Origin: Oxyruncus cristatus
Taxonomy: Eukaryota > Chordata > Aves > Passeriformes > Cotingidae
Length of the DNA stretch: 64,000 nucleotides
Direction of reading: 5' to 3'
NCBI GenBank assembly: GCA_013399855.1
Contig: VXAY01006690.1
Location: forward strand, 1,033,667 to 1,097,666
The notes under the pieces were generated by a model, which did not search any database, was not told the DNA's origin, and saw only the letters and a list, made by a program, of their open reading frames with translations. Below are positions 51,499 through 64,000 of the stretch, in pieces. Position numbers and translations under genes: made by a program. Every line of letters begins with the position of its first letter. The stretch's first letter is position 1.

Positions 51499-53714
51499 GA
51501 TTCAACCCACTCACTGAAGAAAGCTCAATTGTATTCAGACCCCTTTTGTCTAACCTGCTCTGAATATTTGCATGAACAGAGATTTTAAATCACTAGGTTT
51601 CACTGCTTCACTGGTCTTACAAGCAGAGAAAAACCTAACCATTCCAGTATCAATAATTAATAACAAACTTTAAACTTTATTCTTTGTACTGCTTGTCTAC
51701 ATGGAAGAAAATGTTTATGGCAACAAGAATTTTTCCCTTTGAATTCAGCAGGAACCTTCTAACATGTTAATATCCTTGTCTTCCATTTAATTTCAGTACA
51801 TCTAAGCTTCCAGAATCTAAAGAGAACACTGCATTAGCAAGCTGTCATTTTTTGCTCAAGTTTCTTAAATTAAACTTAATTAAACATTCACCCTTATTTT
51901 CCTAAACCTACAAAGAAGAAAGACACTACAGTTAAAGGTCACTGCATTTAAAATTACAGATTTTTATCTAAGAGATTGATATTTACTAGGTAAGGTGGTA
52001 TTTACTGCTTCAGAAGGAATTTGACAAAACCCATCCATAGTTTAATTAGAAGTATAAATCATTCAGAAAAGTAGTCGAGAGATAATTTAATTGACTTTTC
52101 ACCAGTATTCACTGAAAATCAGCTTACTCATAAACTGATGTGAGGAAAAAAATGGCAGACCATGGACAATCTATTTTTTTCTATGGTGGCAGCACTTCAG
52201 CCTGACAATTAAAATGAAGATTTGCAACAATGGTGCAACAAGCAACCTGTACTCTTAACATAAATAAACATCCATTAACAACTACTATTACATTTTCATT
52301 ATCATGTGGTATAATAGAAATAAAATTAATGTGGAACATCTTTGTCACGTAAGTTTTTGCTTTGGAAAACAAGCAGCCAACAAAGGAGGTCACTATCTGT
52401 CATCTCTATATTCCATAAGACAGAGTAGATGTATAGATTTCAATTAGAATCTCTCAAATCGTTCTGTTTAGTGAAAAGCTAAAATTACTTTTAAATTATT
52501 AAAGTAATTTAAGACAGTAGGGTGAAATGCTTATTCAAAATATGAAGATCTAATTTTTATTCTGTTATTCTACCTTATCAGAATAAAATCCCATTTTCTA
52601 GGATTCTGTATCGACCCAGGTATGCTATAGAATTTTAGATATATCTATAGTCTATATCTATAATCCAGATCTGAGGCTTTGCAAATCAAAATATTAAAAT
52701 ATAGAAATACTTTATCCTTTGACTATACAGGAGCTAATATTTAATGCTAGACCCAGAAGAATTAGTTACAATTATATACACCAGATTGAAGCCAGGAAAA
52801 AAAGAAAATTAAAAACGTATACAGATATAAACTTACACATGTAGAGATTTCACTCAACAGATAATACACTAAAAAGACTAATGAGAACAATCTAATCTCT
52901 GCCTCTCCAGATAGAAAAACTATGGTAAACATGACAAAATTAAAAAGAAACAACTGTTAAAACAGTCAAAGGGCTGATTGAAATGGAAATGCATTAATTT
53001 GAAGTTTGAACTTTGAAGCGGAATGTACACTGAAGAAAATAATTGGAAAAAAAATAGAATAAGCCACCTAAGAAGCCTTGATGACATGTGTTTAATGTAA
53101 TAAGTATCACATTATGAAAACGTCAAGTCAGATAAGTAAATAAAAGTGATATGAAAAGCAGTCTGCAAAGCTGCATGCTAACATATCTGTTACTGTTTGT
53201 TTGATTCCTTTAAATCTTTGGACTTGGTTTCACCTGACCAGGTAAGTGAGTTCATAAGTTTAACACTTCTGAATTACTTGACTGAAGATTGCCACAAGCA
53301 ACTCACTGACACAACGGGGTAACTGGATTCATATCCATGAACCTGTGGTGATTTGGACATTTACACTGCCACTGCATTTTAGGTACAAAATCAAATGCAT
53401 TGGAGTTTCAAATTTTCCATAGGCAGCAAAGCTTATTCAACTCATATCAGGCATTTGTGCTCATGACAGAATGCTGGTCTAGAAAAAAGCTTGCTTTCTC
53501 ATAAAGTAAAAGTGCCTTGAGACAAGCCTTGAGACATTGCGCTAAAAGAGTTCTCAGTGCATGTACCTAGTCATCCTTTCACAGACAAGGGTAGAATAAC
53601 ACCACTGTCCTGATTGCTGTAGTTGTTTATTTCACTTCTTTCTCCTCCTCAAGCAAGCCCATTACTTTTCCTTTCCAGAATTCATTCACTTCCCAGCCAA
53701 TGTCTCTCACATAT

Positions 53715-53768
53715 ATAAAAAAACCCCCCAAAACAACCCACCAAATAAAACCCCCCAACGAAAAAACA
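53715..53768. repeat. A/C-only low-complexity tract
   Basis: Nearly pure A and C on the plus strand with two C6 runs, so the KCNMA1 transcript carries a G/T tract with G6...GGG...G6. This is strong strand asymmetry. Confidence 0.6.
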
Positions 53769-56700
53769 CAAAGTCCACTATCTCCCTAACGCTCCAATTC
53801 TTCCTATAAACACCATTTAAGGACCACATCACAGCTCGCCCGTCTGTGCAGGATTTTCTCTCTACTATGTGATTCTACATGTGCAGCAGTTTTCATGTAA
53901 ATGAATCAGCACAATAAATATGACCAGCTGCTATGTTAAAGCACAGGCATAAACCTCTGGCTTTGCATAATGCGTGTTTGGGATAAGATGTAAAACCACT
54001 GCACACACACTGATCTTATAATTTATGAAATATGGTACAGAAAAAAATAGAAGATGAAAAATTTTCTCCAAGTCAACATTGCAATAGGGAATTTTAAAAA
54101 GAAAAAAAAAGAAGGAACATATCTGCACAAATACACTTGGCAAGGTAGACCATGGATAGAACCTGGAAGCTTTGAGATACCAAAGGGAAGAGAAAGACAC
54201 AGCAAGTGACATCAGAACCCAACAGCTCAGATTCCAAATCCGTGTCTAGTCAAGGGTTTAGGGAAGTTCAGAAAAAAGAACAGGTGAGAATTTTAAGCTA
54301 CCACTTATTCACATTTAGTTTCTACTAGAACATGATTTAGAAGGATTCTATGTTGCTGACTGGAAATACCATGAAGACTGTTATTAGAATACTCAAAACA
54401 CTTTTAATCCCAAAGGGCTTGTCTATACAGAAATAAGAAACTAAGTGAAATATATTGGAGAAATAGGAAGAGTAGTGTCCCAGGACTTCTGGGAGAAGCA
54501 AATATGGATAATGTAGTAAGGACTGAAATATACACTTAAAAATATAGCCCTGATGAGGACTGTAAAGAACATAAATAACTGCTTATTACACGAGTGTACT
54601 GCAAAGACTATTATCCACTAAATGGATTAATATGATGGAAGATGCGTCAAGGATTGTGCTTTATAGAACAGTTGAATCCTAAAGAATTCTTTTTAATGTT
54701 AAGGCATTAGATTGCAGACTTTGAGTTATAAACCATGTTTGACAAACTTAAGCACAGTATTATTGATTAGTATGTTTGCACATCCAGCATCCTATCATTA
54801 TTGCAAAATCCTGGACCGACTGGTCTACATGGAAAGCATCGTTATAAAAATTTGTGTGGGTGGATCTATTTTCATTATGAGACTGCACAAGGATGTTTTT
54901 CAACAGAAGTGTCAGACAGGTCAAACTGTGTTACCCACAGAATCATCAACCCATCAGTACTGTAAGTCTTGACACGCACTGAACAAAAGTAACTAGACTG
55001 ACCTTAGGAATTCTTGGCAGGCTTCTCTCCCTTCCTGCTACTTAATTCCCATGTAACACACACAGACTACTAGAACCAATATTTTGTAGTTAACTCAACC
55101 TCAAACTATACTATCTCTATTCAAGCAGTATTTTTGTTTTATGAATATGTCTTCCCTTTCCCAAAATGCATTAGAATTACTAATAAAAAAAAAAAAAAGT
55201 AAGTATCCTCAAGTCCCTTCTCTGATCAACCTTTTGAGAAAAACTAAGAAAAGTTTTCATGCCAATGTTACTATTCTGTATGTTCATCAAGGATCAGTGT
55301 AATTCTAAGAATTAAATACTGTGTAAATGCGTAACTGAAGAGTCACAGATATTTAAATACACACACAGTTAAAATAATCTGTGCACCTGCAAAGTATGGA
55401 AACTTTTCATTTACTAGAGTGGCATAATGATTTTGCTTTGATAAAGACTGGCCATATGCCATAATTATTTATGTCTTTCTCTCTTACAGATAACATGAGC
55501 AGTTATAATGAGCAGCATAATTTTGTTGCGTTAAAGTGTATATTGGTGTATATTGTACAGCAATTAGGAATCAAAATATTTTTGCTTTTTCATACAAATT
55601 TGTTACATTACTTTCATCTTGGATGAACAGCAAAGACTAAACACTTAGCAAGAAAGAAACACTGTATTTTTTTTACTGCAAAATGGTCTCTGCCTTTAGG
55701 ATCAACGTATTCAAACATCTCATCCTTTTCTGCCTAGTCATTTATTATGAGTGTACAGGAACCAATATAAAGTTTGTTTTAAGAGAAACAAATCAAACAC
55801 TTAAAATCAATGTAGTCATTAGGAAAATAAAAGAGGGTATTACTTATACTACTTAAAATATGTTTCAACATTTTTTCTATTAATTACAGTTCAAGTTCAT
55901 GATGTTCCTATAAATGACATTATAGAGATATATATCACCCATGATCTAAGTCCTGCATTACCTTCCAACTTATTGTAAGAAACTACAAAATGTTTATGAC
56001 ATGTACTAATGGACTACATTTTTTGATATTATGTTAGTATAACATTATGAGATTAGTACTCTAAATTGCCGACAATTTTCATGGCCAATATCTTCTGTGA
56101 AGGATTTCTCTTATTTTCTTTGATCCACTGGACAAAGTTCAAATCTGCTGAGCTGAAGGTATACACTGGAACTCAATTTATGCCTTTGCTATTTCTTTTA
56201 CTTTGTAAGGAGGTAGATAAAACGAAAGGAGGCATGATAGTCTGTTGTAGTTCTTAATCACAAGTATACTACATCTAGATTGACTTGTATGGAAATTTCA
56301 CACATTAATAAGATGATAAATATGGATACTAGTATTTGTGAAAACAAATGTATTAATAGTAAATACTTCATGCATTGGAACACATGTATGGAAAATAAAA
56401 ATTCTACATGTGATTTAAAATGGAATTTTTATCTGAAATACATATTGAAGTAAATTGGAATTACATTAGAACACAGACCAGTTTAGTCCTGCCTATATGC
56501 ACTACCCTTGCATGATATATACTTGGCATACAACAGACACTTGAGAGATTAAACAAGAGGAAAAGAATTTTAGAAGTTAAATCAGAACAAGAAAACAAAG
56601 CATTATTTGTATCCTAGTTTTACACTTACTAGTTCACCCTTGATATGCAAATAAGCAGGCCTTATTTTCTATTTGAGTTTGTCCAGCACCAGATTCAAGA

Positions 56701-57399
56701 TATTGATTCTTGTCAAACCTTTATTATATTAAACAGCCTTCTACTTTCTCCTACAGAGATACTTACTACAATATACCCAAATCACAGATCAATCCTTTTC
56801 TCAATAAACCAAAAGAGATTAAACTCTTTATACCTGGTATTCTGAGGAATTTTCTCCATGCACCAAGTTTCCTATGCTCCCCACCATTCACTTTCTGGGT
56901 CCCTATAGAGTGAGTATCTGCAATCTTCAATGTCTGCTTCTACAAAATCAAGATAGTAAACCAAGCCTTACAGAGCTTTGGGTAGTCAGAGCAATAAAGC
57001 AATAAAAACACTCTTTAATGGAAGTTGCTTTTTCTGTGGAAGACATGTGGAAGCATGCTATCAATCCTGACGTTAACAGCATGCTTTAGACAGTGTTCAT
57101 CTCATGTTCTCATACAGTTCAGGAAGCTGCAAATACTAGGAAGCACTGTTGCAGATCCTCAGACACTTTTCAAATCACATGCTCCCAAACCTAATAAAAA
57201 TGCTTCCACATATCTATGCAACTTGAAACATTGCAAATTTAATGCCTTTTTCCTAAAAAAAAACCCCAGGAAAATAGGCTTAACAAAGAAAGAATGCAGA
57301 CATTCAATTACATAGTGTGAATGTACTCAGGGTCATGACAGCTTCACATTCAATAGAATACTGCGCTCAATAAATCCCTTGTAAAATTAGATTGCTTAC

Positions 57400-57504
57400 C
57401 TGGCAGACCTACATCAATCCCTGGGGCACAAATTAGACCAAAACTGTTCTCTGCATTTTCTCCTTCTATAACAGTAATGATACAACCAAGTACAATTGTT
57501 TGAT
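57400..57504 (-). other. Exon-like segment with consensus splice sites
   Basis: On the transcript strand a 105-nt segment is bounded by TATCTTTTCCCCAG on the 5' side and CCAG|GTAAGC on the 3' side, both close to consensus. One frame is open across it (part of a 65-codon frame, 57547-57350), with residues such as IITVIEGENAENSFGL. I recognise no protein. In the phase required between KCNMA1 exons 3 and 4 it would hit a TGA near its 3' end, so it would act as a poison exon rather than add peptide. It may equally be an unused pseudoexon. Confidence 0.25.
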
Positions 57505-60500
57505 CTGGGGAAAAGATACAGCTTTTGTTACCTAGAGTTAGGATCAAATGTTCTTTTCCGTTCTGAGGTATAGGTGAAAAACTAGATGGAATATGCCATT
57601 GTCTGCAGGTGGCACTTTCTTTTCCCTTTAGAAATGTACTGAAGTTATCTGTGGGAGTATGAATAGCACTTCAATAGCAGAATAGAACTAATTCTATTTT
57701 AATTCTTGATTCCATAAGCCTGACTGTAGTGTTTTCATTAAGAATTAAACCTGAGTTTAGATGAAAATAATACCCAGATAGTATCAAGACTTAAATATTT
57801 AGGAAGGCATTTAGTCACTTGTCTTGCCACGAGAAATTCATGTCTGATATTGTATTTTCTGAACTTTGAAAGTAGTCAAAGTTATTCTTCCTGCCTCAAG
57901 TAGGCTAAAATCTATATTATTGCAACCATCTGTTTGTTTCCAATAGAAAAAATCTGGTAACCAATTTGATGACAATGATTCTAGAAAACGGGAGTCAATA
58001 AAACTTCAGAAAGGAAAAACAGAAATTGAGAAGACAATCGATGAAGTGTTTCAGGATGTTGCAGCAGTTTGCTGCCATCATCATGCTGTCCTAACCTAAA
58101 ACTTATGTAAGGCTGATCTTCAGTATGAATCGTGTGCCTAAAAGCTGACTCCAATTTTCACCAAGTTGCCAATTTCTCAGAAACCTAATATCCAAGAGAA
58201 AACCTGATAATAATTTGTCATGTCTCATTTCTGAATAAGACACTGGTAAAGAAACTAATATGGAAACTCCATTATCCATATTTGCTCTTTTTCTTTCTCT
58301 GAGCCATCTAAATGATACAAGAGGATAGACTATAGAATAGAGTTCATCAAGAGATAGCCTGCAGTCATTGGGTAATGTAAAAAACCTTTGAAAAAAATAT
58401 GAGTAAAACACATAAAAATATATTTTTATATATTTTATAATGAAGAGACTTTTTTGTCACTTTTTCTGAAAAGGTAGAAAGCTCTCATTACAGGTTAATT
58501 CTCCCATCACTATCTTGATTTTTTTATAGATGCAACATCTTTAGCTGAAGACTAGCTTGTTTCTAGGATGTCTCTCTTCACTTTGAGTTTCTTCTTTGTA
58601 GAGTTAAGGGACACCATTTTTCCAATTCACTGCAAAACACTGTAAGATTTATTTCATTCTAAACTAGACTATGTGACTTCTTGGAAGGGAAATGAGTGGC
58701 AGGAAGTTGGAAGGAAAATTAGCCTGTATAAAAATGTCCTGATAGCTTTTTTTTAAGGTCTTTTTAAAGATAATAAAACCCCAGAGAGCGTTGAAACCAA
58801 TATTAAATCTTGTAATATCTGAATACTAAGATGTCCTTTTTCTAAAAAAAAAAAAAATGCCTTTGGAGATAGCATGAGGGAATGTATTTGAACCATCTTT
58901 CCAGATGGTTTAAACATTTCCTATTAAGCTTAAATTCTTTCCTCTGATACTTTCTCTGCCAGTTACAAATAGATTGGCTGGGTGACCAAGTCCTATAGAG
59001 GCCCAAACATAAAACATATTTTAATCTTAGACAGCTCTTCAATTTAACACGACTCTCATTTTCAAGAACAGACATGAAAGTGAACAAGAAGGTTTAGAAC
59101 AACCTATAATGAAGGCACTAAGGACACCCCCAAATCCTACTGAACGGTTGTTGCCACAATTCCCATGCCCTTTGCTTCCTTCCCATCTCATATGTGTGTT
59201 TCAGCCACCAAACTCTTTGACAAACTCCCAGTTGGAGTACCAGCTTCCCTGTATCTGTTGGGAATAAAGGCCTAGCTGCATAAGAATTTTGTATAACTAC
59301 TAGTTGTATTCAGATGGCAGTGCAGACAGTGAGAAAATTAAAGTCAGTTCTGCACTCTATTCAGCAGAAGGCTGCTTTCACCATCACTCAAACCAAACTG
59401 CCAGAGTGTGCATAAGCTATTGAGAGTCAAAAGAGGTAGCAGATGAACCCAAGTAAATGACAGAAGTACCATAGACCCCTTCCTATTTCCCACAATATTT
59501 TCAAGGAAAGATGAGAGTAGGGGGTAGACTGGTTTCATACTTCTCTCTAAATGCAAGAGAAGTTGATTTATTTCTCCATTTTGTCACACAAGATCCTACT
59601 CAGTCTGTGTCATGCTCTCCACAGTGACAGCATGCTACTGCAAGGGTAATAGTTTCCTGCAGCAAAGCAACAACTCTTTAGGAAATGGAGAGATGCAGAG
59701 AGGGGGACATCTGTCTATTAATAGTTCTGCTTGAGCTAGGATTACACTGAGTTTCCAATAATTCTCTTGTGAAATTGATATCCTGATCAATGTATCAGGA
59801 TGGTGGTGCCAGCAATTAGTATTTCCCAGCCTCAGGGTCCCACCTGCTGTTTTAATTCCAGTTATGAACTTTAGTTCTTCACCCAAATCCATAATTTGAA
59901 AGAGAAACAAAGTTTAATTTACTTAACAAACCACCTTTGAACCTCTCTCTTCCTCTACTAAAATATCTTTTCAAGAATTTATTATTATTAAGAAAAAGAT
60001 TAAATAAATAGTTATGCACCTGCCTGGAATTTTACAGCCACATGCCCTGAAGTTAATGCTCAGAATATTAATTTGCTTAGGAGGCCTGCTGTCATGCTGA
60101 GGTCTATTTTCATTGTATGTTACCACACTTGATTGCATGGCAATATTCCTTTAGATAATTTTTTTTTCCTATGCAAGTAACTGTTCCTTCATGAAAAGTC
60201 TTTTTTAAGTATTATATATGCACTTGTATGTACTTCACAGACTTTTCTTCATACTGTATCACCTACTTGCTCCCCTCTGTCCTTGCCAGCAAGAATGTAA
60301 CTCCAAAGACTGCTTTTCAACATGTTGAGAAAAAGCAATCTTCAGTGTAATGTCTGCCAATTTTAAGATCTAAAACTCAGAGAATGAAAAAAATCTGTCT
60401 TTAAACAAATTTTGTCAGCCTGCCAAATATACTCCATTTTTTCCCTCCCATTTCTATGGTATTTCCTTACCACTTAGATGTAGCTGTCTGCTTGTTCAAT

Positions 60501-60550
60501 AAAATGTGAGGTTTCATTTTCTGTCCTCCTTCCTGTAGGCATTCAGTCCT

Positions 60551-60576
60551 GGGGCAGGGGGGGTGTGGGGTGTGTT
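60551..60576 (+). repeat. G-rich tract with GT repeat
   Basis: G4-CA-G7-TGT-G4-TGTG on the plus strand, followed by TTTG units. It can form a G-quadruplex because the G7 can supply two G3 tracts. Confidence 0.5.
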
Positions 60577-61456
60577 TGTTTGTGCACAGAAAAGAGGAAG
60601 ACTCCAAATGGTCATCACGTACCAGCCTCTGAGTGAGGCACATATGATATTAGCCTAGTCTCCACAGACTTTGATCTCATGCAGGCAAGTAATTTACTTT
60701 CATTTACCCCCTGCCTGAAAGGTTATTCCACTGATTAATCTACAGAGGCAGGTTCATTCCTGTCTCTCCAAACCTGATAAAACTGTTAGTGACACTCCTG
60801 TCAATACAAAAGAATTCCAATATACTTCTCAATGTTAGTCACTTACATGCAAAAATTTTGTTTCTCTATAAACTCAAGTTTTATATAGGTAGCAACCAGA
60901 GTCAGAAAACAACTTCTTTCTGGTATATTAATCAAACTCACCCACATATCAACCATTATTGAGCTTTGATGCAAAACCTCCAAAAGGCCATAAAACATTC
61001 TGTTCACTATTGTACCACCGGGGGGCATCATTCTATCCCAATACCTAATTTTCCATTTACTGATAGATTATTTAGTTGACAAGCACAGACTGTCTACAGT
61101 GCAAAATGTTTTGTGCTTGACAGTTCTATTAACTATGATGACTAAGAACAAATAACAAGAACAACCATCTCAACAATTCTTTTAATACAGCTTGTCCCTC
61201 TCAATAGCAAACGAGACACACTAATTCCTAGTAATTGGTGCAGACTTGGCTTTGTGTTTTGCAAACTTTCTGTAAAATTTTCAACAAATATTTGAGAAAG
61301 ACAATATTATTATTAATGGTCTTCAACCAGCCTTAGAAAGTAATTATCACTTAAAGGAGAATTCTGGCTGATTTCCATGATGCCAGCAGGCATTCACCCC
61401 GCCACCTTAATTCCACTAACTAATGTATGGGGCAAAATCACACAGGTAAGGCCACA

Positions 61457-61500
61457 GGGGCATTTAGGCAGGGGGATGGGGCAAGCTGGGGGTGGAGGGG
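61457..61500 (+). promoter_or_regulatory. Strong G-quadruplex motif
   Basis: G5-AT-G4-CAAGCT-G5-TGGA-G4 lies at 61471-61500, with an extra G4 at 61457. Four tracts of at least four G with loops of 2, 6 and 4 bases meet the usual quadruplex definition. It is on the template strand for KCNMA1, in an AT-rich setting. Confidence 0.55.
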
Positions 61501-64000
61501 AGCCTTCTTCTGAATAAGGAAGAAATACGAAGAAACTTTGGTGACTGGAGGTAGAAAAATATACCTAGACAGTTCTATCTATCTGCAAAGAAAACCAGTC
61601 CATTAAATATATAAAGTCTCAAAGAAAAAAGATAACTGTTTTAATAATTTCTCAGCCTTTCTCATGGCTCCTGAGAGAATTTTTCAAGAGGAAGTAGAAC
61701 AAAAAAAGATACACTGAAAACACTCTTGCTAGTATATTATCTCCAGGTGTCACACTCCCAACTTTAAAGATATGTAAATTTACTGATTCTTAAAAAGTTC
61801 TTCTAAAGTTCAACTTCATAAACCGTAAGGGAAGGGAATAAATATGTCTAATGCTCTGTGTGATCAGAATTCATTTATTTGATATTCAATATAAGCACCA
61901 CAAATATTTTTATAATTCCAGCAATCTTCTTTTACAATTCACCGGCTCCATAATAGCTACAGGGTAGGTCTAATTTTTAAGTGTTAACAGGGGTTAAGCC
62001 AAGTCAAACACTATAATTTTCTTTAAATATACTATAAACGTGTTTAAATGCCACTTATGGCACCTATTACAAATTTTGTGAGGGAGCACATCTATGCACT
62101 GAAAGAAACTGCTGGTCAATCTGCTGGCAAATTTTTTCACATTTCCATCTCACAACGTGACTCCTCCCCCTCCCAAAATATTGACAGATTATTGTTTTAA
62201 TTGGGTACTGAACAACCATGGTAGTGCTCTGTTGGCAGAGAATCATGGTTCTTGTGCCAGCTCCCAGAACAGCATGCTTATTAGTTATGGCTTCGCAAAT
62301 TCTCTCACATACAACATCTGAACAACTTGAGAAGAAATTCCCAGATTTCTCATCGCATGCAAGTACTACAAGCTGCACCTTAAATGACTTTTGCATAATA
62401 AAGACAGATAAAAAGCAATGCTTCCTAATAGTAGATAAAAAAAGCTACGGATTCTTGCAAAAGCAAGACTCCTAACATCATACTATAAACTCACTGGGAT
62501 TTAGTTATGCCTGCATTTCCACTTACCAAAACACATAATCTTGGAGAAAGATGGTGTTGAGTACAGAGAAAATAGACACTAAGAACATTTAATCTTCATA
62601 TGTTTGCACTTATGTGAACCCAAAGAATCTTATCATTCACTGATTAACTGGCAGATACTATTAACATCTTAAAAACTGAAATGGAGGCTGGGGTGGATTC
62701 TGCAGTCCCAATGGCTTAGCAAGAGACATTAGTCAGACCACTGGTCAGGAGCAGCAATTCACAGCTTACAGTCTTTAATGAGCTCACCTTCTGAATAAGT
62801 CTTAGGCTCATATGGGCTAATGAAAATCACTTTTTTTTTTTTTCACGTACAAAATTCCTATAAATGCGAAGGAATTTGTATCTATTATCATCTAAATTAA
62901 TTAATTTATCACTATTTCTCTATGTTAATTTTCATTTAGGTATGAAGATCAGTTTTGCCAGCTCAAGGAAAAGCAAAGGTAGAGCAAAAGCACCACCAGA
63001 GGATGCTCTTGAAAATCACAGGGTGATCCTCATTAATTCTTATTCCAAAACTGGCATCCACACCTTTATCAATGTAAGTCCTGCACACTAGCTTTTTCTG
63101 CTCTGTTCATCTGTCCCTCCCAACTCAAGTGTTACGAGAAGTTAATGAAAGAGCAAAGAGAAGAACAAACCAAGTCTACTAGAAAATACTACTTCAGTTT
63201 TGGGGAGAGATGACTAGTGATATCACTCCACTGTTTGATGGTCCCCTCTTGGTCCCATCACTGGTGATAAACCTAATTGTCCTCTTGGCAAAATCCAATT
63301 TGCCTTTCCCTTCTGCACAAAAAGAAAGAAACTGAATAAGCTGCCATCAGGAAATACGTAGCCTGAGAACAGAAGCTTCTGTTGGTGGCAGGTGAGGCCT
63401 GCAACCCACAATTACCAGCTGGAGCTGTAACTGTAATCTCACAGGAAAATCAGCCAGAAATTCCTGAGCTAACAGCAGCTGTTCAAGAGATTGTAAGCAG
63501 CTGCCAAAAACTGACAGAAAATCGTGGGAGTCCCAAATATTTTGAGAGATCTGCCAAGTAAGACAATAATCACTCCACGTTAAGACAGAGCTCTTGATCG
63601 AAAAAGAAGGTGTGGAATATTGCCCAAAATGAATGAGTTTAGTGATCTTAATTTATTTTGCATGGGTCAGATAATCACATGACTTGGGAAAGTAGTGAAG
63701 AGACATTTTTATTTCTTTCAATTTTTTTCTGCTCATCTTTCGGTTCTGTACACCTACATATTTTTTTACTCTATTTCTGGGTTTGGTAGAGAAGAGATTG
63801 CTTTCTCATTTTTTTTAAGTAGCACAAAGTACAGAGAGGTTGTAAAGGCTGAGATGCATAGGCCTCAAGCTTACAAGTGCCAATAACAACGCCAGTCTTA
63901 AAATCCACTAAATATTTTGAAATCACACTGATCCACATGATTCATAGAAGTTGAAATATACTGTCTTTTCCATCAAAGACTGTTTCTCCAAACAACATTA

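Noticed and set aside
62067..62475. Overlapping frames on both strands (109 and 85 codons)
   Set aside because: No recognisable domain, no splice sites matching a gene, and length within chance for this composition.

Overview
The window looks like part of a vertebrate, most probably bird, nuclear genome. It is AT-rich, almost free of genes, and spliced. Its interspersed repeats are fragments of the CR1 non-LTR retrotransposon, two of them ending in the ATTCTATG-type tail typical of sauropsid CR1. No bacterial-style genes, RNA genes, CRISPR arrays or promoters were recognised.

One gene dominates: KCNMA1 (Slo1), the pore-forming alpha subunit of the large-conductance calcium- and voltage-activated potassium (BK) channel. 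It is on the minus strand, so transcription runs from high to low coordinates. Seven coding exons were read by hand with matching splice sites and phases: S1-S2 linker and S2 (36542-36635), S3 (32808-32919), S4 (8426-8501), S5 (3806-3881), pore and selectivity filter plus most of S6 (1925-2095), then two versions of the next exon, which covers the end of S6 and the linker to the RCK1 domain (195-286 and 5-96). By their recalled order they correspond to mammalian exons 4-8, 9 and 9a. The start of the gene (N-terminus, S0, S1) and the cytoplasmic RCK domains lie outside the window. Everything from 36636 to 64000 appears to be intron.

The most interesting part is the first 290 bases. The two alternative exons are both 92 nt, have identical phases, and are separated by a 98-nt intron. 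Using both, or neither, would shift the reading frame. The short intron leaves little room between donor and branch point. It holds two copies of TGCATG, the RBFOX recognition element, one of them directly against the 3' splice site of the second exon. Together these look like a compact splicing switch. The second exon replaces one of the two glutamates at the inner mouth of the pore and adds an arginine there, so the switch should change conduction and gating. The existence of alternative exon 9/9a forms is known in mammals. The cis-regulatory layout is my reading of this sequence.

The rest is intron. It contains three clear CR1 fragments (about 10765-11880 minus; 38870-39612 plus; 46890-47125 plus), probable older repeat remnants near 13620 and 28550, simple repeats, two short perfect or near-perfect tandem duplications, a 30-bp AT palindrome, G-rich tracts near 60.5 and 61.5 kb, an assembly gap (37156-37208), a CpG-retaining island at about 15.5-15.8 kb, and a splice-site-flanked exon-like segment at 57400-57504.
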